Below the pieces are notes generated by a model. That model ran no database searches and had not been told where the DNA came from. It saw only the letters and a program-made list of their open reading frames with translations. A DNA stretch of 64,000 nt from Photorhabdus thracensis (GTDB lineage Bacteria > Pseudomonadota > Gammaproteobacteria > Enterobacterales > Enterobacteriaceae), in assembly GCF_001010285.1 (NCBI RefSeq), contig NZ_CP011104.1:4960001-5024000 (forward strand), written 5' to 3'. Positions 21,801 through 28,597 of this stretch are shown here, piece after piece (positions within the stretch are counted from its first letter, which is position 1; each line of letters begins with the position of its first letter). The position numbers and the translations under genes are program-made.

Positions 21801-22417
21801 GCGGTCATTCATTAGGTGGAAAAGTGGCTTATGAAATGGCACGGCAGCTTCATGCTGAGGGAGAAAGCATCGGTTCTCTAGTGCTACTCGACTCTGCCGC
21901 GCCACCCTATGCACCAGTTCCGTATCAGGAAGATGCTGATATTGCCAAAGTTATTCTTGGTATTTTTGCCTACTACACTGACCGGCTGGAAATGATCGAC
22001 AGCTTGGATGACGATGAAATGCGTGCATTACCCCGCGAGGCGTTACTAAGCTATATCAAAGAGCAGCTAAAACGTTTCTCGTTGATTCAGGCGCAGAATG
22101 ATATGGGCTCAATTAACGGATTGTTCAATGTCTATCGGGCTGCGTCGGATATGTCACCGAAATATCGTCCAATACCCGTACAGTTGCCAATTCCTATGCT
22201 GTTAGTAAAAGCGGTAGAACCCTTACCGAAAGGGGTTGTTGTGCCGGAGATCCGGGAGACCAATGCCTGGGGTTGGGAGAAGTTCTCCAGCCTTCCCATT
22301 CGTATCGCAGAAGTGCCGGGGAATCATTATAGCTGTCTGATGGAAGAGCACGTAGCACATGTATCGCAGGCGATAATCCATCACTTTCCGTCAATAATAA
22401 AAGGAGGACAGGTATGA
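9866..22417 (+). CDS. glbC: Hybrid NRPS-PKS synthetase GlbC of glidobactin/luminmycin biosynthesis
   Basis: This 4183-aa megasynthase builds the macrolactam core. Domain order with key residues: C1 (HHIVFDD, 165-171); A1 (core YVIYTSGSTGNPKG from 635); carrier 1 (GGNS, Ser1052); C2 (HHIISDG, 1253-1259); A2 (core from 1713); carrier 2 (GGHS, Ser2100); KS (Cys2341 in GTACSSS, later EAHGT and GNIGH histidines); AT (Ser2791 in GHSLGE; HAFH 2886-2889, malonyl-type); DH (His3092, Asp3258); KR (GGLGGIG 3578-3584, Tyr3720, Asn3724); carrier 3 (Ser3844); thioesterase (Ser3982 in GHSLGG, His4154). No ER is present, so an enoyl unit remains. The A1 pocket reads D-L-G-D-V-G-S-I-D, close to ornithine/lysine codes; A2 reads D-V-G-W-I-T-G-I-V. 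This matches lysine, then alanine extended by malonate to 4-amino-2-pentenoate, as in glidobactins. I chose ATG 9866 over GTG 9857 because AGGAG sits 8 bases before it. The stop overlaps glbD by 4 bp. Confidence 0.93.
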   Translation: MIVVTAITKLQKSFYLRKNFVSNYSNTLSNVPFLLPTPAQRRLWFISQGNMDLALYNVPFSLRLHGLLNEEALEQAIIFMIERHPVLRSQFHVLNGELQIALNPQWPELRISDLSDYSPEERETKVQSICDNEARYCFNLNNDLPFRYLLLRRQENDHQLIFTLHHIVFDDWSTHVFLNDFSHAYNQYKVGQQPKLATITYPHASDSVIDIHTNSTRRQRLRDYWGKQLAELPELHKLPTDRPRLLEQRGRGAVYQKSLPLSLVGRISKICQRYGLTPYMVAISAFAVLLNRYSHDDDIVIGSPFANRHNIDEHVRLGFFINLLPLRFRFNKGISFSDLLVQARDILLDAYENADLPFDEIVNVVQPLRSLSHPPVFQIMFDYLKSPGQALQLDGLAAEVQFIHSGTAKYDLTLSIEESPNSLLCLVEFDTDLFDNLTITRMVNHYEKLLDALLSEPERSVAKCSMLPPEELETLARFSRPAEPLPVLAFISVAERIKSQVHNNPDARAIVWRNQRFTYAQLDEYAQCLLAKMRQCGVGPGSRVAVLMSYRPEIVISFYAILSAGAVYVPLSPSDPRFADKINDAQPVLILTSEQDAVGLLDFHAIVLEVDRLFRQPAPPDVPPIWSVQESDSAYVIYTSGSTGNPKGVEVSHGSLHASFHAWCHDYRFTQPGEPVSLQLAAPIFDLSIGDFSRTLGCGGCLVMCPREWLLDAAEMHRLMMSEGVTFGDFPPVVLRQLIQFCQDNGKRLDGLSTLVCGADVWFGHELHAAQALCRPDARILGSYGVTEATIDSTVFDPETHPLEAGRVIPLGRPLASCELFIVDKHLQQVPIGISGELLIAGVTVAKGYLNNPQLTAEKFITGKFDNQGRFVADSFVADNNNNSSTRFYRTSDICCFLADGTIDFMGRSDHQVKIRGFRVELGEVESALLEHADVRQCAVVACNDSTNNKVLVAYVVSSADTDKLRGYLSLRLPEHMMPRAFVFLDKLPTTPNGKVDRKRLQVPDFSLPENQESMIEPANAREEQLLALWRTALGVQVIGTEDNFFYCGGNSLIAANLITQINKTFGVQLKLSAIFNHPTIAGLASLLDGIEKDSVEKSSTKQSVAVHHVSQASDLLSFGQRSLWLIAMQRPDDCSYNVPVTWRLHGNLHFNALMQALNDVVQRHDVLRTTFSSQVSKVNKPDGTSSFEPSYQVAPELTLTLRQQNISGGESALASKLREEMMASFDLANGPLIRAVLFTLSPQEHVLCITLHHIISDGRSLAILFDELRHCYQARLAGKAPMLPVLAANYGHFITWQRTRLTEPAVQQQIHFWRQQLADAPATLILNEMAAPTDEAAAISCVVPQVYVEGVEKLAREQNCTPFMVWLSLFALLLRQQSNEQDLIVGTPVSLRTIPAWDALIGYFANTLPVRINSRELHTFQQLLMHTRQVSLDILENRDLPFDYLVQTLNLPRVAGKNPAFQTIFSCELDQPNDATLGDMKVSDVELGDYRAKIDLELAINRVNGQVYAHFMAMPGGLSAATLGRMSEYLLAMLPQLIEKPDIALADLLTVNAGRSTQPELMADKPQGLFQLFQQNLSRYGGHVALESDELSLSYQQLDTLTAYVAQQLQQVDVSRGDRVGILMGHHPHNVTAMLAINRIGAVFVPLAPDNAEPANRYVIDNAEVKAILCRNETAPLCQRLGLAAINIDELDIANAPYMTMAAICQPDDCAYVIYTSGSTGKPKGVAVTHRSVCHNILAIRDELRLEPSSRIVQYSSPVFDVMLGEIFPALVAGACVVFGKKQQLLPGSDLTEWLAHKQITHMWIVPSALTIVPLVPLPNLQVLIVTGEPCMPEVAQRWSVGRRLMNGYGPTECAIVVSLTDYHAEGQNLVLRPMGDIRFHLLDEQRKPVAPGEMGELYLAGTCVAQGYLGMDEKTAEVFLPDSFAPQLKARMYRTGDMVRQRMDGALEFVGRVDRQVKIRGHRIELNAVRAALSALPGVRQAEALAITDSKGNKELAGYIVGETSRSEILSELRQQVNEVMVPTALFFLDALPTGITGKIDLKALAEMKLTRAGQHQSSPLPAKVVSSLSRVEAIWRELLERDEIGYDENFFDAGGHSLRVMALFQQLNEAFGGGLSVTDIFAHPTIRQQAQLLDALSQQKTPVAATPLIVTEKRARPTLDISTLDSNAIAIIGMTGRFPQAPDLDTFWQRLLAGYDASVELSDEELLQRGVDPALLSHPQFVRRARLLERCAEFDARFFGYSSREAQVMDPQQRLFLEMAWETLELSGYGNDSTPRSVGVFGSSGFNYYLLENIMPNKDRMHLDPGQWQIGNDKDFIATRTAYKLNLSGPAVSIGTACSSSLTAIHFACESLRRGECGMALAGAVALDPQQVGFVHVSGGIMSPDGLCRPFDAAANGTASGSGGGMILLKRLSAALEDGDTIHAVIKGSAVNNDGAQKVSYTAPSIDGQSSVIKDALRNAGVSPASISYIEAHGTATSLGDPVEIRALTQAFLEQSDGEVLPVGSCAIGSVKGNIGHIDAAAGIAGVIKTVLALRHQTLPPSIHYHQANPAIHFEQTPFSVINTACPWPQTSKPRRAGVSSFGIGGTNAHLILEEAPRQQDVRILDDELWHLLPISAKTPQALIQQVERLAVALTTGNEPLADIAGTLQQGRSAFSERAFVVGRDREQLINQLRRLSPQTKTMSRKQQPRSVIFMFPGQGSQSIEMGQSLYLRDGVFRQQFDRCAELLQPHIKLDIRQLIYPQSERDNAVSRLNATRYTQPALFTVEYALACQLQAWGITPQAMIGHSLGELVAACVGGMLELEDTLALVANRAAIMQRQPTGAMLVVQASSERMVSLAPECEFAALNGPEQCVITGSHDNIAILEEQCNKAGISCRRLTTSHAFHSSLMDAAAQQMREFSAGFTLQSSTIPIISNISGSWFSEQDRDNSGYWGDHLRRPVRFYDGILTLLNHYDNPILLEVGPGRALSSMLKDLQQKGQAQILTTMRHTHQQKLDEEVLFNTVGQLWQQGVAIDWAAFSHSHKLHRVMLPVHPLQRQHLWLEHPVTTSATVISTQQRKLPIFTQLSDREGVTQFTCKLDDNVWFIDEHRIFAGQGVLPGTGCLELVRRTFNELQPGGTATFSEVYFPSPLVLSSGVERQIRISLTAIDRSFAFTLESRDDGNDMWQLHANGNITAICSPPAEIVSPYELRRNLQLEEVAEAPERFNQAFADYGPRWQCIAGVWMGDRCALAQLRLNQAFIDDLPDIALHPALLDLGTVFLHACLLPGDASIPFHYGSLTLHQPLCAEFYSLAVETAPRTYDITLFSWDESQNCKQVLVEIHGYNLRQFNSLPFQPASESNVVRWCRYPRWLPKPLGEAKQNRAPWLIFGAQAAELSDLWQAAAPGSIVVEDADEFLQQSTYRFRLRKDQPEDYQRLIDCLIQQQMLPERIIWCWTAAGISQPEAAFEQLAAAIKALTGHHRVFNITLISRGLQAARVLEACNAAPALGLLGILAAEYPGCSARHIDLDDDTFATYQSLIAELYTDMQPEEAAEGIPVTSITLKQGERELQTLTELDEIPHQQILRDGGVYLITGGLGGIGQSLARHISNKCSKVKLGILSRRGTNAASEALLDVLQKSGAEVMMLRADVADGVALNEALAQMRARFGAINGVIHSAGIEASGLLEHGTSQDWRHVMAAKVSGTQQLMTAMSQDSVDFVLLCSSLASLVGGMGQADYAAANRYLDAVAHYWRQQAIPVTSVNWDTWAEVGMAVDYAARHQESVIGLSNQEGCAIFDLAIAGMEAQIVVSKFTPVRRTQLQDLSVISDSASPEEAVRQLWYELLGEETINLEDDFFELGGHSLLATQMISRLRDHFQYCLTLAEFLEQPTMARVVRSLSDDKKSLAPENAHIRYCLVPINHGGNGNYSPFFCVPGMGGNVTQFMPLAAALPRELPFIGMQYLGLDGKTAPHQSVEEIATHYITCLRSVQKQGPYHIGGHSLGGKVAYEMARQLHAEGESIGSLVLLDSAAPPYAPVPYQEDADIAKVILGIFAYYTDRLEMIDSLDDDEMRALPREALLSYIKEQLKRFSLIQAQNDMGSINGLFNVYRAASDMSPKYRPIPVQLPIPMLLVKAVEPLPKGVVVPEIRETNAWGWEKFSSLPIRIAEVPGNHYSCLMEEHVAHVSQAIIHHFPSIIKGGQV

Positions 22418-23679
22418 GTGATTCTTCCCCAACGGTTCACCTTCCTGAAAACCGCCAGCATAAACACCGATTAGCCGTGATCCTAATGACATTGGCTGTG
22501 GATGCTTTGGGTATCGGGATTGTACTCCCAGTTTTACCCGATCTGTTGCGGGAGATTGCCCCTCAACCACCGGAAGCGGGTGTGCCGTTAATCGGGTTAT
22601 TTGTCTCACTATATGCTTTTGCACAGTTCCTTTTCGCCCCGTTGTTAGGGGCGCTTAGCGACGCTTGGGGAAGGCGGCCGGTATTACTTTCAACACTGTT
22701 TGGCACAGCGCTGAGCTATACGCTGGTGGCGACAGCACCGTCATTAGGATGGCTGGTGGCCGGTATATTTCTTTCAGGCTCCACTGCCGCCAGTACTTCC
22801 GCTGCATCAGCTTACGTAGCAGATGTGACACCAGAAGCACAGCGGGCAGCGCGTTTCGGTCTGGTCAGCGGTGTTCTTGGCTTCGGCATGGTTGCCGGAC
22901 CAGCCTTCGGAGGGTTATTGGGCATGATTGCACCGCGCCTTCCGTTTGTGATTGCTGGCTCACTGGCAGCCGTGAACGCTATTGCCGCTATGTTCGTTCT
23001 GAACGAAAGTCTGACCAAGGAGAACCGGCGTTCGTTCGACTGGCGCCGTGCCAACCCTTTGGGCAGCCTGAAACTACTGGCGACGGATGGGGTACTGAGA
23101 CGACTGGTTTATGCTTCGGCTCTTGGCATGGTGGCTTATGGCATTTTTCTGGCCTGTTTTGTCTTACTCAATGAAATGCGTTTGGGCTGGGGACCACGTG
23201 AAAACGGTCTGGCTCTCACCGGGCTCGGCGTCGGGATCATCATAACGCAAACTTGGTTGCTAAAAATGTTCGTGGCGCGCTGTAACGAATACCGCACAGC
23301 GATCATCGGTTACGGACTCTATATGTTGGCGTTTATCGCTTATAGCCTGGCGATATCACCACTTATTGTTGCTGGTGCAATTGCTTTGCATGCACTGGCG
23401 TTGATCAGCGATTCAACGCTTCGTGCTTTGATTTCATTGCGTGCAGGCAATGAGCGACAAGGGGAATATCTGGGAGCACAGAACTGTATGTTGGGTCTGG
23501 CTATCACTGCTTCACCGCTATTGGGGGCGTTATTGCTGCATTTTTCATCTCGCCAGGGACAATCTCTCTATTTTCAAGGGCTTCCCTTTGTTATTGCTGT
23601 CGTTGTTTGCTTCTGCGCCATATTGATTTTACTGCGTGGTTCTCAGGCAGACATCACATTACGCAATTTATATAAATAA
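22414..23679 (+). CDS. glbD: MFS exporter of the glb cluster (TetA-like)
   Basis: This is a 421-aa inner-membrane proton antiporter with about 12 hydrophobic helices. The MFS motif A between helices 2 and 3 reads GALSDAWGRRPVLL, and the N-terminal helix has VDALGIGIVLPVLPDL, both typical of the tetracycline-exporter family (DHA1). ATG overlaps the glbC stop in ATGA, so the two are translationally coupled. Within the cluster the expected role is export of the finished proteasome inhibitor or self-protection, as for GlbD in the glidobactin cluster; the transported molecule is inferred from context only. Confidence 0.88.
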   Translation: MSDSSPTVHLPENRQHKHRLAVILMTLAVDALGIGIVLPVLPDLLREIAPQPPEAGVPLIGLFVSLYAFAQFLFAPLLGALSDAWGRRPVLLSTLFGTALSYTLVATAPSLGWLVAGIFLSGSTAASTSAASAYVADVTPEAQRAARFGLVSGVLGFGMVAGPAFGGLLGMIAPRLPFVIAGSLAAVNAIAAMFVLNESLTKENRRSFDWRRANPLGSLKLLATDGVLRRLVYASALGMVAYGIFLACFVLLNEMRLGWGPRENGLALTGLGVGIIITQTWLLKMFVARCNEYRTAIIGYGLYMLAFIAYSLAISPLIVAGAIALHALALISDSTLRALISLRAGNERQGEYLGAQNCMLGLAITASPLLGALLLHFSSRQGQSLYFQGLPFVIAVVVCFCAILILLRGSQADITLRNLYK

Positions 23680-23707
23680 AAATATCACCAGCCTGTGAGG
23701 ATTAATT

Positions 23708-26700
23708 ATGAAACAACATCAAGGGAGCTATTACCCCCTGACCGCAGCACAGCAGGAAATTTGGCTGGCTGAACAATTAAATGTAAGCGCAGGAATTTAT
23801 AACACTGGTTGTTATATTGATATTTCAGGCGCTATCGATATTGAGACACTTAACTCGGCATTGTCCCAGTTGATAGATGAAGCTGAATGTTTACGAGTGG
23901 TGGTTGTACCGCACCCACAAGGACTACAACAACAGATTGTTACCAACCTGCAATGGAAATGTCCGCTTATTGATTTATCTAACCATGTGAATGCGGTAAC
24001 AGAAGCTGAAATCTGGATGAAGGCTGAATTGGTGCAGCCGATGGAGTTAACACAGGGGCCGTTGTTTGGTTTTGCGCTGCTAAAAATCAGTGATGACCAC
24101 TATTTTTTGTTTATCCGTGTCCATCATCTGGCTAGTGATGCTTTTGGCACTACGTTGCTGATTCAGCGGCTTGCTGAACTGTATACCCAGAAATTGACTG
24201 GCACTGCTGAGCTGGAAAATCCTTTCGGGCCTCTTAGCGATCTGTTGGCTTTTGATGAAGAGTACCGCCGCTCGGAAAATTTTCAACATGACCGTCAGTG
24301 GTGGTCACAGTATATGGCAGGCCGAAGTGAGCCACAGAGCCTTGCCATAGGGGCGAAACCCGGTCAGTTTGCCGACTTGGGTTCGTTCAGTTGCACTCAG
24401 TGTGAAATCCCGGCAAAGGTCAATGATATTCTGCGTACTCTGAGTGAAGAGAGTGGAAGTAGTATGGCTCAAATTATTATTGCAATCGTTGCTTCCTGGA
24501 TTTCTCGTATGACCGATAAGCAGGATATTACTTTGGGTATGCCAGTAACTGCGCGTTCAGGGCGTATGTTACGTAGTATTCCAGGTATGGTATCCAATGT
24601 ATTACCTCTGCGTCTGACAATAGATCCTGCTCATTCCATAGGTGACATTAGTAAGCAGGTCAGCCAAGAAATCCGCCAGTTACTCAAACATCAGCAGTAT
24701 CGTTCTGAAGATATCTATCGTGATTTACAGCGAAATGGTTCTGCCCCCCGCTTGTTTGCCCAGAATATCAATGTGATGCTGTTTAACAGCAATGTGAGCT
24801 TTGCGGGTAATTTTGGGCGTACCAAAAATTTGTCCAGTGGACCGGTAGAGGACCTCACTGTGACCATTTATTATCATGGCAAAGGCGACAGTTTGCAGTT
24901 TACGCTCGATACCAATGATAACCTCTACACTCCCCACGATATTAACCTTCAAAAATCTCTTTTTCAGTATTTCATCACTGAATTGCTGGCGGATATATCA
25001 CGCCCCATTGGTGAACTGACATTGCCAGGTTGGCACATAGGAGGCAGCCTATTACCTGCACGGCGCACAGTATTAAATGAAGAAACTCTGACCTCGCGCT
25101 TTGAACAACAAACAATTGCAATGCCAGATAGTGTGGCGCTGACTTATCAGCAGGAGAATATTAGTTATACGGTATTGAACCAACGTGCTAACCAACTGGC
25201 GCGCTATCTGGTATCACGGCAAATAGGCCCGGAACAGCGTGTTATGGTCTGCTTACCTCGTTCTATTGAGATGATGGTGACACTGCTAGCTATCATCAAG
25301 GCTGGTGCTGCTTACCTGCCAGTGGAGGCGGATTATCCGCAAAGTCGTCTTGATTTTATGATTGACGATGCTGAACCTGCTTGTGTGATCACCACCAGTG
25401 AAATTGCGCAACGCCTGACAACCAATACCCCCATGGTATTGCTAGATGATCCCGAATTGATCACCCATCTGGAAATGCAGAGTGTTGCTGATCTGTCTGA
25501 CAAAGAGCGCTTGCAACCGCTGATTTCAGCACATCCTGCCTATATCATTTACACTTCTGGTTCCACCGGTGTGCCCAAAGGCGTAGTAGTGACTCATCAT
25601 AATGTGATGCGTTTGCTACAAAGTACTCAGCGCTGGTTTAATTTCTCTGAAACTGATTGTTGGACAATGTTTCACTCTTATGCTTTTGATTTTGCTGTCT
25701 GGGAGTGTTGGGGAGCATTGTTGAATGGCGGAAGACTGGTGATTGTTCCCTGGGAAGTGAGTCGTTCACCTACAGATTTTTTGCAGCTTTTGGTTAGCGA
25801 AAAAGTGACGGTGTTAAATCAGACACCTTCAGCGTTTCAGGCGCTGATCCATGCTGATCGCGAAGCCCCTAAGCTTGGGCAGAGTTTGGTGCTACGCACG
25901 GTGATTTTTGGCGGAGAAGCGCTGAATGCGCATATTCTGGAGGAGTGGTATCAAAGGCACGATGACAACACACCTCAGTTGATCAACATGTATGGTATTA
26001 CTGAAACCACTGTACATGTGACCTATTTCCCTCTTTCACGTGAAGTCGTTGCTCAGCCTGCTTCAAGTCTTATTGGTGAACCTATTGATGATCTCGGTAT
26101 TTATATTCTTGATGAGGTTCAGTGCCCGGTTCCGGTAGGTTTTGTGGGTGAGATATATGTGGGCGGCGCAGGGGTAGCGCGTGGTTATCTGAATCGTCCT
26201 GAACTCACTGCTGAACGCTTTATTGCTGATCCTTTTATCGGCACAGATGCGCGTATGTATCGCACGGGTGACCTGGCAAGATTGCGTCGGGATGGGGTAT
26301 TGGACTTCCTTGGCCGTACTGACGATCAGGTTAAAATCCGCGGTTTCCGTATTGAATTGGGCGAGGTGGCGGCAGCGTTAAATGCACACCCTGATATCGT
26401 GCAGTCTGAGGTCATTGTGCGTGAAGATGAAGGTCAACAAAAGCGGTTGGTGGGTTATGTCATTGCTCATAAAGGTATTACGCTTGAACCACAGTTAATA
26501 CGGTCCAGTCTGACCACATGCTTGCCGGAAGCGATGATTCCAGCGGCAATAGTGCAACTTGATCACTTCCCGTTGACCATTAACGGAAAGTTAGATCGTA
26601 AAGCGTTACCGAAACCCACGTGGAACAGTGTAGTAGTCAATGAAAGTGGCGCCTCCAGCCCACAGGAACTCTCGCTTTGTCGTCTGTTTGCCGAGTTATT

Positions 26701-26905
26701 GGGATTAGAAAATATCTCTCCAGAGGATAATTTCTTTGAGCTTGGCGGTGAATCTTTAGTTGCAATGCGGGTAATAGCAAGAGTGCGTAGTGACTTCGGC
26801 GTTGAAATAACGTTACGCGATCTATTTAACGCACCGAGGGTCAGTCAACTGGCGCAACGATTAAACGTTTTGCAGCAGGAAAATGAAGTCATCAGCCAGA
26901 CCTAA
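23708..26905 (+). CDS. glbF: Starter NRPS module (C-A-PCP) for acyl-threonine, GlbF
   Basis: This single-module synthetase of 1065 aa should start the assembly line. The C domain (residues 1-440) has HHLASDA at 139-145 and, since no carrier precedes it, is expected to join a fatty acyl-CoA to the amino acid (lipoinitiation). The A domain (about 460-960) has the core YIIYTSGSTGVPKG from 612. The pocket residues I read are D-F-W-N-I-G-M-V-H plus the invariant Lys, the standard threonine code. The carrier has Ser1016 in GGES. No thioesterase is present, so acyl-threonine must pass to C1 of GlbC. In glidobactins the first residue is an unsaturated-acyl threonine, in full agreement. The gap after glbD is 28 bp and contains a TGAGGA ribosome site. 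Confidence 0.92.
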   Translation: MKQHQGSYYPLTAAQQEIWLAEQLNVSAGIYNTGCYIDISGAIDIETLNSALSQLIDEAECLRVVVVPHPQGLQQQIVTNLQWKCPLIDLSNHVNAVTEAEIWMKAELVQPMELTQGPLFGFALLKISDDHYFLFIRVHHLASDAFGTTLLIQRLAELYTQKLTGTAELENPFGPLSDLLAFDEEYRRSENFQHDRQWWSQYMAGRSEPQSLAIGAKPGQFADLGSFSCTQCEIPAKVNDILRTLSEESGSSMAQIIIAIVASWISRMTDKQDITLGMPVTARSGRMLRSIPGMVSNVLPLRLTIDPAHSIGDISKQVSQEIRQLLKHQQYRSEDIYRDLQRNGSAPRLFAQNINVMLFNSNVSFAGNFGRTKNLSSGPVEDLTVTIYYHGKGDSLQFTLDTNDNLYTPHDINLQKSLFQYFITELLADISRPIGELTLPGWHIGGSLLPARRTVLNEETLTSRFEQQTIAMPDSVALTYQQENISYTVLNQRANQLARYLVSRQIGPEQRVMVCLPRSIEMMVTLLAIIKAGAAYLPVEADYPQSRLDFMIDDAEPACVITTSEIAQRLTTNTPMVLLDDPELITHLEMQSVADLSDKERLQPLISAHPAYIIYTSGSTGVPKGVVVTHHNVMRLLQSTQRWFNFSETDCWTMFHSYAFDFAVWECWGALLNGGRLVIVPWEVSRSPTDFLQLLVSEKVTVLNQTPSAFQALIHADREAPKLGQSLVLRTVIFGGEALNAHILEEWYQRHDDNTPQLINMYGITETTVHVTYFPLSREVVAQPASSLIGEPIDDLGIYILDEVQCPVPVGFVGEIYVGGAGVARGYLNRPELTAERFIADPFIGTDARMYRTGDLARLRRDGVLDFLGRTDDQVKIRGFRIELGEVAAALNAHPDIVQSEVIVREDEGQQKRLVGYVIAHKGITLEPQLIRSSLTTCLPEAMIPAAIVQLDHFPLTINGKLDRKALPKPTWNSVVVNESGASSPQELSLCRLFAELLGLENISPEDNFFELGGESLVAMRVIARVRSDFGVEITLRDLFNAPRVSQLAQRLNVLQQENEVISQT

Positions 26906-26956
26906 ATTTTTAACGCGATTATGCTGGCAAGTAAATAAAACAGAGGACAAAACATA

Positions 26957-27316
26957 ATGAACCGAATAGATGAGTTAACCGCAGAACTTCTTAGCTCAAT
27001 GAATCAGTATGACCTTAAACGACTGGATAATATTTTTTCTGAAGATATTTCACTTTATTATCCGGGCCTTCCACCAATGGTAGGTAAAAAGATGTCGATT
27101 ATTTTTCTCAAGAAACTTTTCTCAAATTTTGAATATTTACATTTTAGGAAAACTGGTTTCATTGCTAGTAATAGCCAAGCTTGCGTTATTTGGGAAAATG
27201 AAGGGCGTCGTAAAAATAGTGATATTTATAGCAATATGGGCGTAACATTAATCGAAATTATGGACGACAAAATAGTTCTCCTCAGCGATTACTTTAAATT
27301 TGAAGTGCCTCATTAA
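26957..27316 (+). CDS. glbG: Small SnoaL/NTF2-like protein at the end of the glb operon
   Basis: This 119-aa cytoplasmic protein has the pattern of the SnoaL/ketosteroid-isomerase-like cone fold: an N-terminal helical pair (MNRIDELTAELLSSMNQYDL), then FSEDISLYYPGLPPMVGKK, then beta-strands with VIWENEGRR and a C-terminal GVTLIEIMDDKIVLLSDYF. Family members include cyclases, isomerases and non-catalytic binding proteins, so the fold does not give a reaction. It is 51 bp after glbF behind GAGGAC, in the same direction, and before the operon terminator. A gene in this position is part of the Photorhabdus cluster; the symbol is from memory and less certain than the family. Its role in the pathway is not known to me. 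Confidence 0.65.
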   Translation: MNRIDELTAELLSSMNQYDLKRLDNIFSEDISLYYPGLPPMVGKKMSIIFLKKLFSNFEYLHFRKTGFIASNSQACVIWENEGRRKNSDIYSNMGVTLIEIMDDKIVLLSDYFKFEVPH

Positions 27317-27417
27317 GTAGGATATCGCTGTAATAAAAATTTGGAGCACTCTGGATATTGTATTTGGTTTAGATATTATCGCTACGCTCTTGTTTTATTA
27401 GTCTGGCTTGCAAGGAG

Positions 27418-27451
27418 AAGGTGAAACAGCGGCTATAAGCTGTTTCACCTT
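27418..27451 (+). terminator. Hairpin terminator of the glb operon
   Basis: AAGGTGAAACAGC at 27418-27430 is perfectly complementary to GCTGTTTCACCTT at 27439-27451, with an 8-base loop. A short T run (TTT) follows. It lies about 100 bp after glbG and is the first strong hairpin after the cluster. Confidence 0.7.
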
Positions 27452-27563
27452 TAGTAACAGTTACCATATGTAACAACATGGATGATTGGGTATAACCGTT
27501 TCATGCAAAGATAACCACAACTGTTCTATTTTGTTTCGTCAGGGAGAATAAGATTAATATCGA

Positions 27564-27771
27564 TCAATACCGCTGCATCTTTGTATAATTATCATAAACA
27601 TATACATTTTCCCACTGATGTGTATCTTCAAGTTGATATTCATTAAGTTTTCGGCTTTGTGCATGAGTTAATAAATTCAATAACCAGGGGTGTTCCTGAA
27701 AAGCCTGCAAAATAATATTCCTTGATATCTTCCTCAGTTGGTATAGAGAAGCTGATCGCTATTTCTGACAT
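27564..27771 (-). pseudogene. Small frameshifted gene of unknown function after the methyltransferase
   Basis: Two overlapping frames join into one plausible small protein. It starts MSEIAISFSIPTEEDIKE at ATG 27769-27771, then shifts to a frame reading ILQAFQEHPWLLNLLTHAQ and on to QWENVYVYDNYTKMQRY before TGA 27564-27566. The span is not a multiple of three, so one frameshift is needed. The start codon overlaps the end of the upstream methyltransferase pseudogene (TAATG), so the two were an operon. I recognise no family. Confidence 0.4.
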
Positions 27772-28445
27772 TATTCGTTTCCAAAATTAACCTGCTTAAC
27801 AACCATAAACAGTTGGCTTTCATATAAAATTGCCAATTTCCCCTCAAATTGATATTTATCCACCAGCATTTTTAATCTTTCGATAAATAACTCACCGTGG
27901 ACAGCTAAAGCACGTTGCACTTGAGTCGATGAACGACTCATCCCGATAGTGACGGCTATAGTTAGGGCTTAATTCTTCCAGCAGATTTTCATACTCATTC
28001 AGAAATTCACTATACCGGTAATCTCGGTTATTTTGCAGGATCGCTATGATGCCATTATCTGCCAAACTGTTTCTGACCAGATTTAATACCGTTGCCCGAT
28101 CCATCCATTGAAAAGATTGTGCTGCCATGATCAGGTCAGGATTACCCACATTGGCGAGATGCTGTTCAGCACTGCCATGTAACCAACTGACCCATGGCAG
28201 TTTCTGTTTACCGGTGTCGATCATATCCTGCGAAATATCAATGGCAGTGTAATGGTGTTGCTGACCAAGCAGATTTGCCAGCCCCCGAGAGCAATACCGG
28301 TTCCAGCACCAATATCGACAACAGACAGTGCCCTGTCTTTAGGCAGCCAGTGGCAAATTTCACGGAAAAGTGCCTGCGGGTAACGAGGGCGGTAGCGATC
28401 ATAACCTTTAGCCAAACCATCAAATTTTTCTTTATGCTGTGTCAT
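27771..28445 (-). pseudogene. Class I SAM-dependent methyltransferase, frameshifted
   Basis: The first part (MTQHKEKFDGLAKGYDRYRPRYP, then the SAM-binding motif VVDIGAGTGIAL) is a standard class I methyltransferase start. Near 28285 the frame is lost. The protein resumes in another frame with QHHYTAIDISQDMIDTGKQK, AEQHLANVGNPDLIMAAQSFQWM and onward to about 27920, where a second shift leads to a C-terminal piece ending MVVKQVNFGNE at TAA 27771-27773. The two shifts together restore the total length (225 codons). Both breaks are away from homopolymers long enough to explain them simply, so I call it a pseudogene, though sequencing error is possible. Confidence 0.7.
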
Positions 28446-28597
28446 ATTATCCTCTGCTCCTCCTCTTTGAGTGATGGAGTTTCGGGCAATTGATTAAAAA
28501 TGTAATTGAGACAAACTCAGTAAACCGGTTTTCAAACTGAAGAGCCAGTTGAGCTGGCTCAGTGTACATGTGTTCAGCGGCCTCTTGCCACGTTTAT

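Noticed and set aside
20291..22394. Several minus-strand frames inside glbC
   Set aside because: Shadows of a continuous, domain-rich plus-strand gene.
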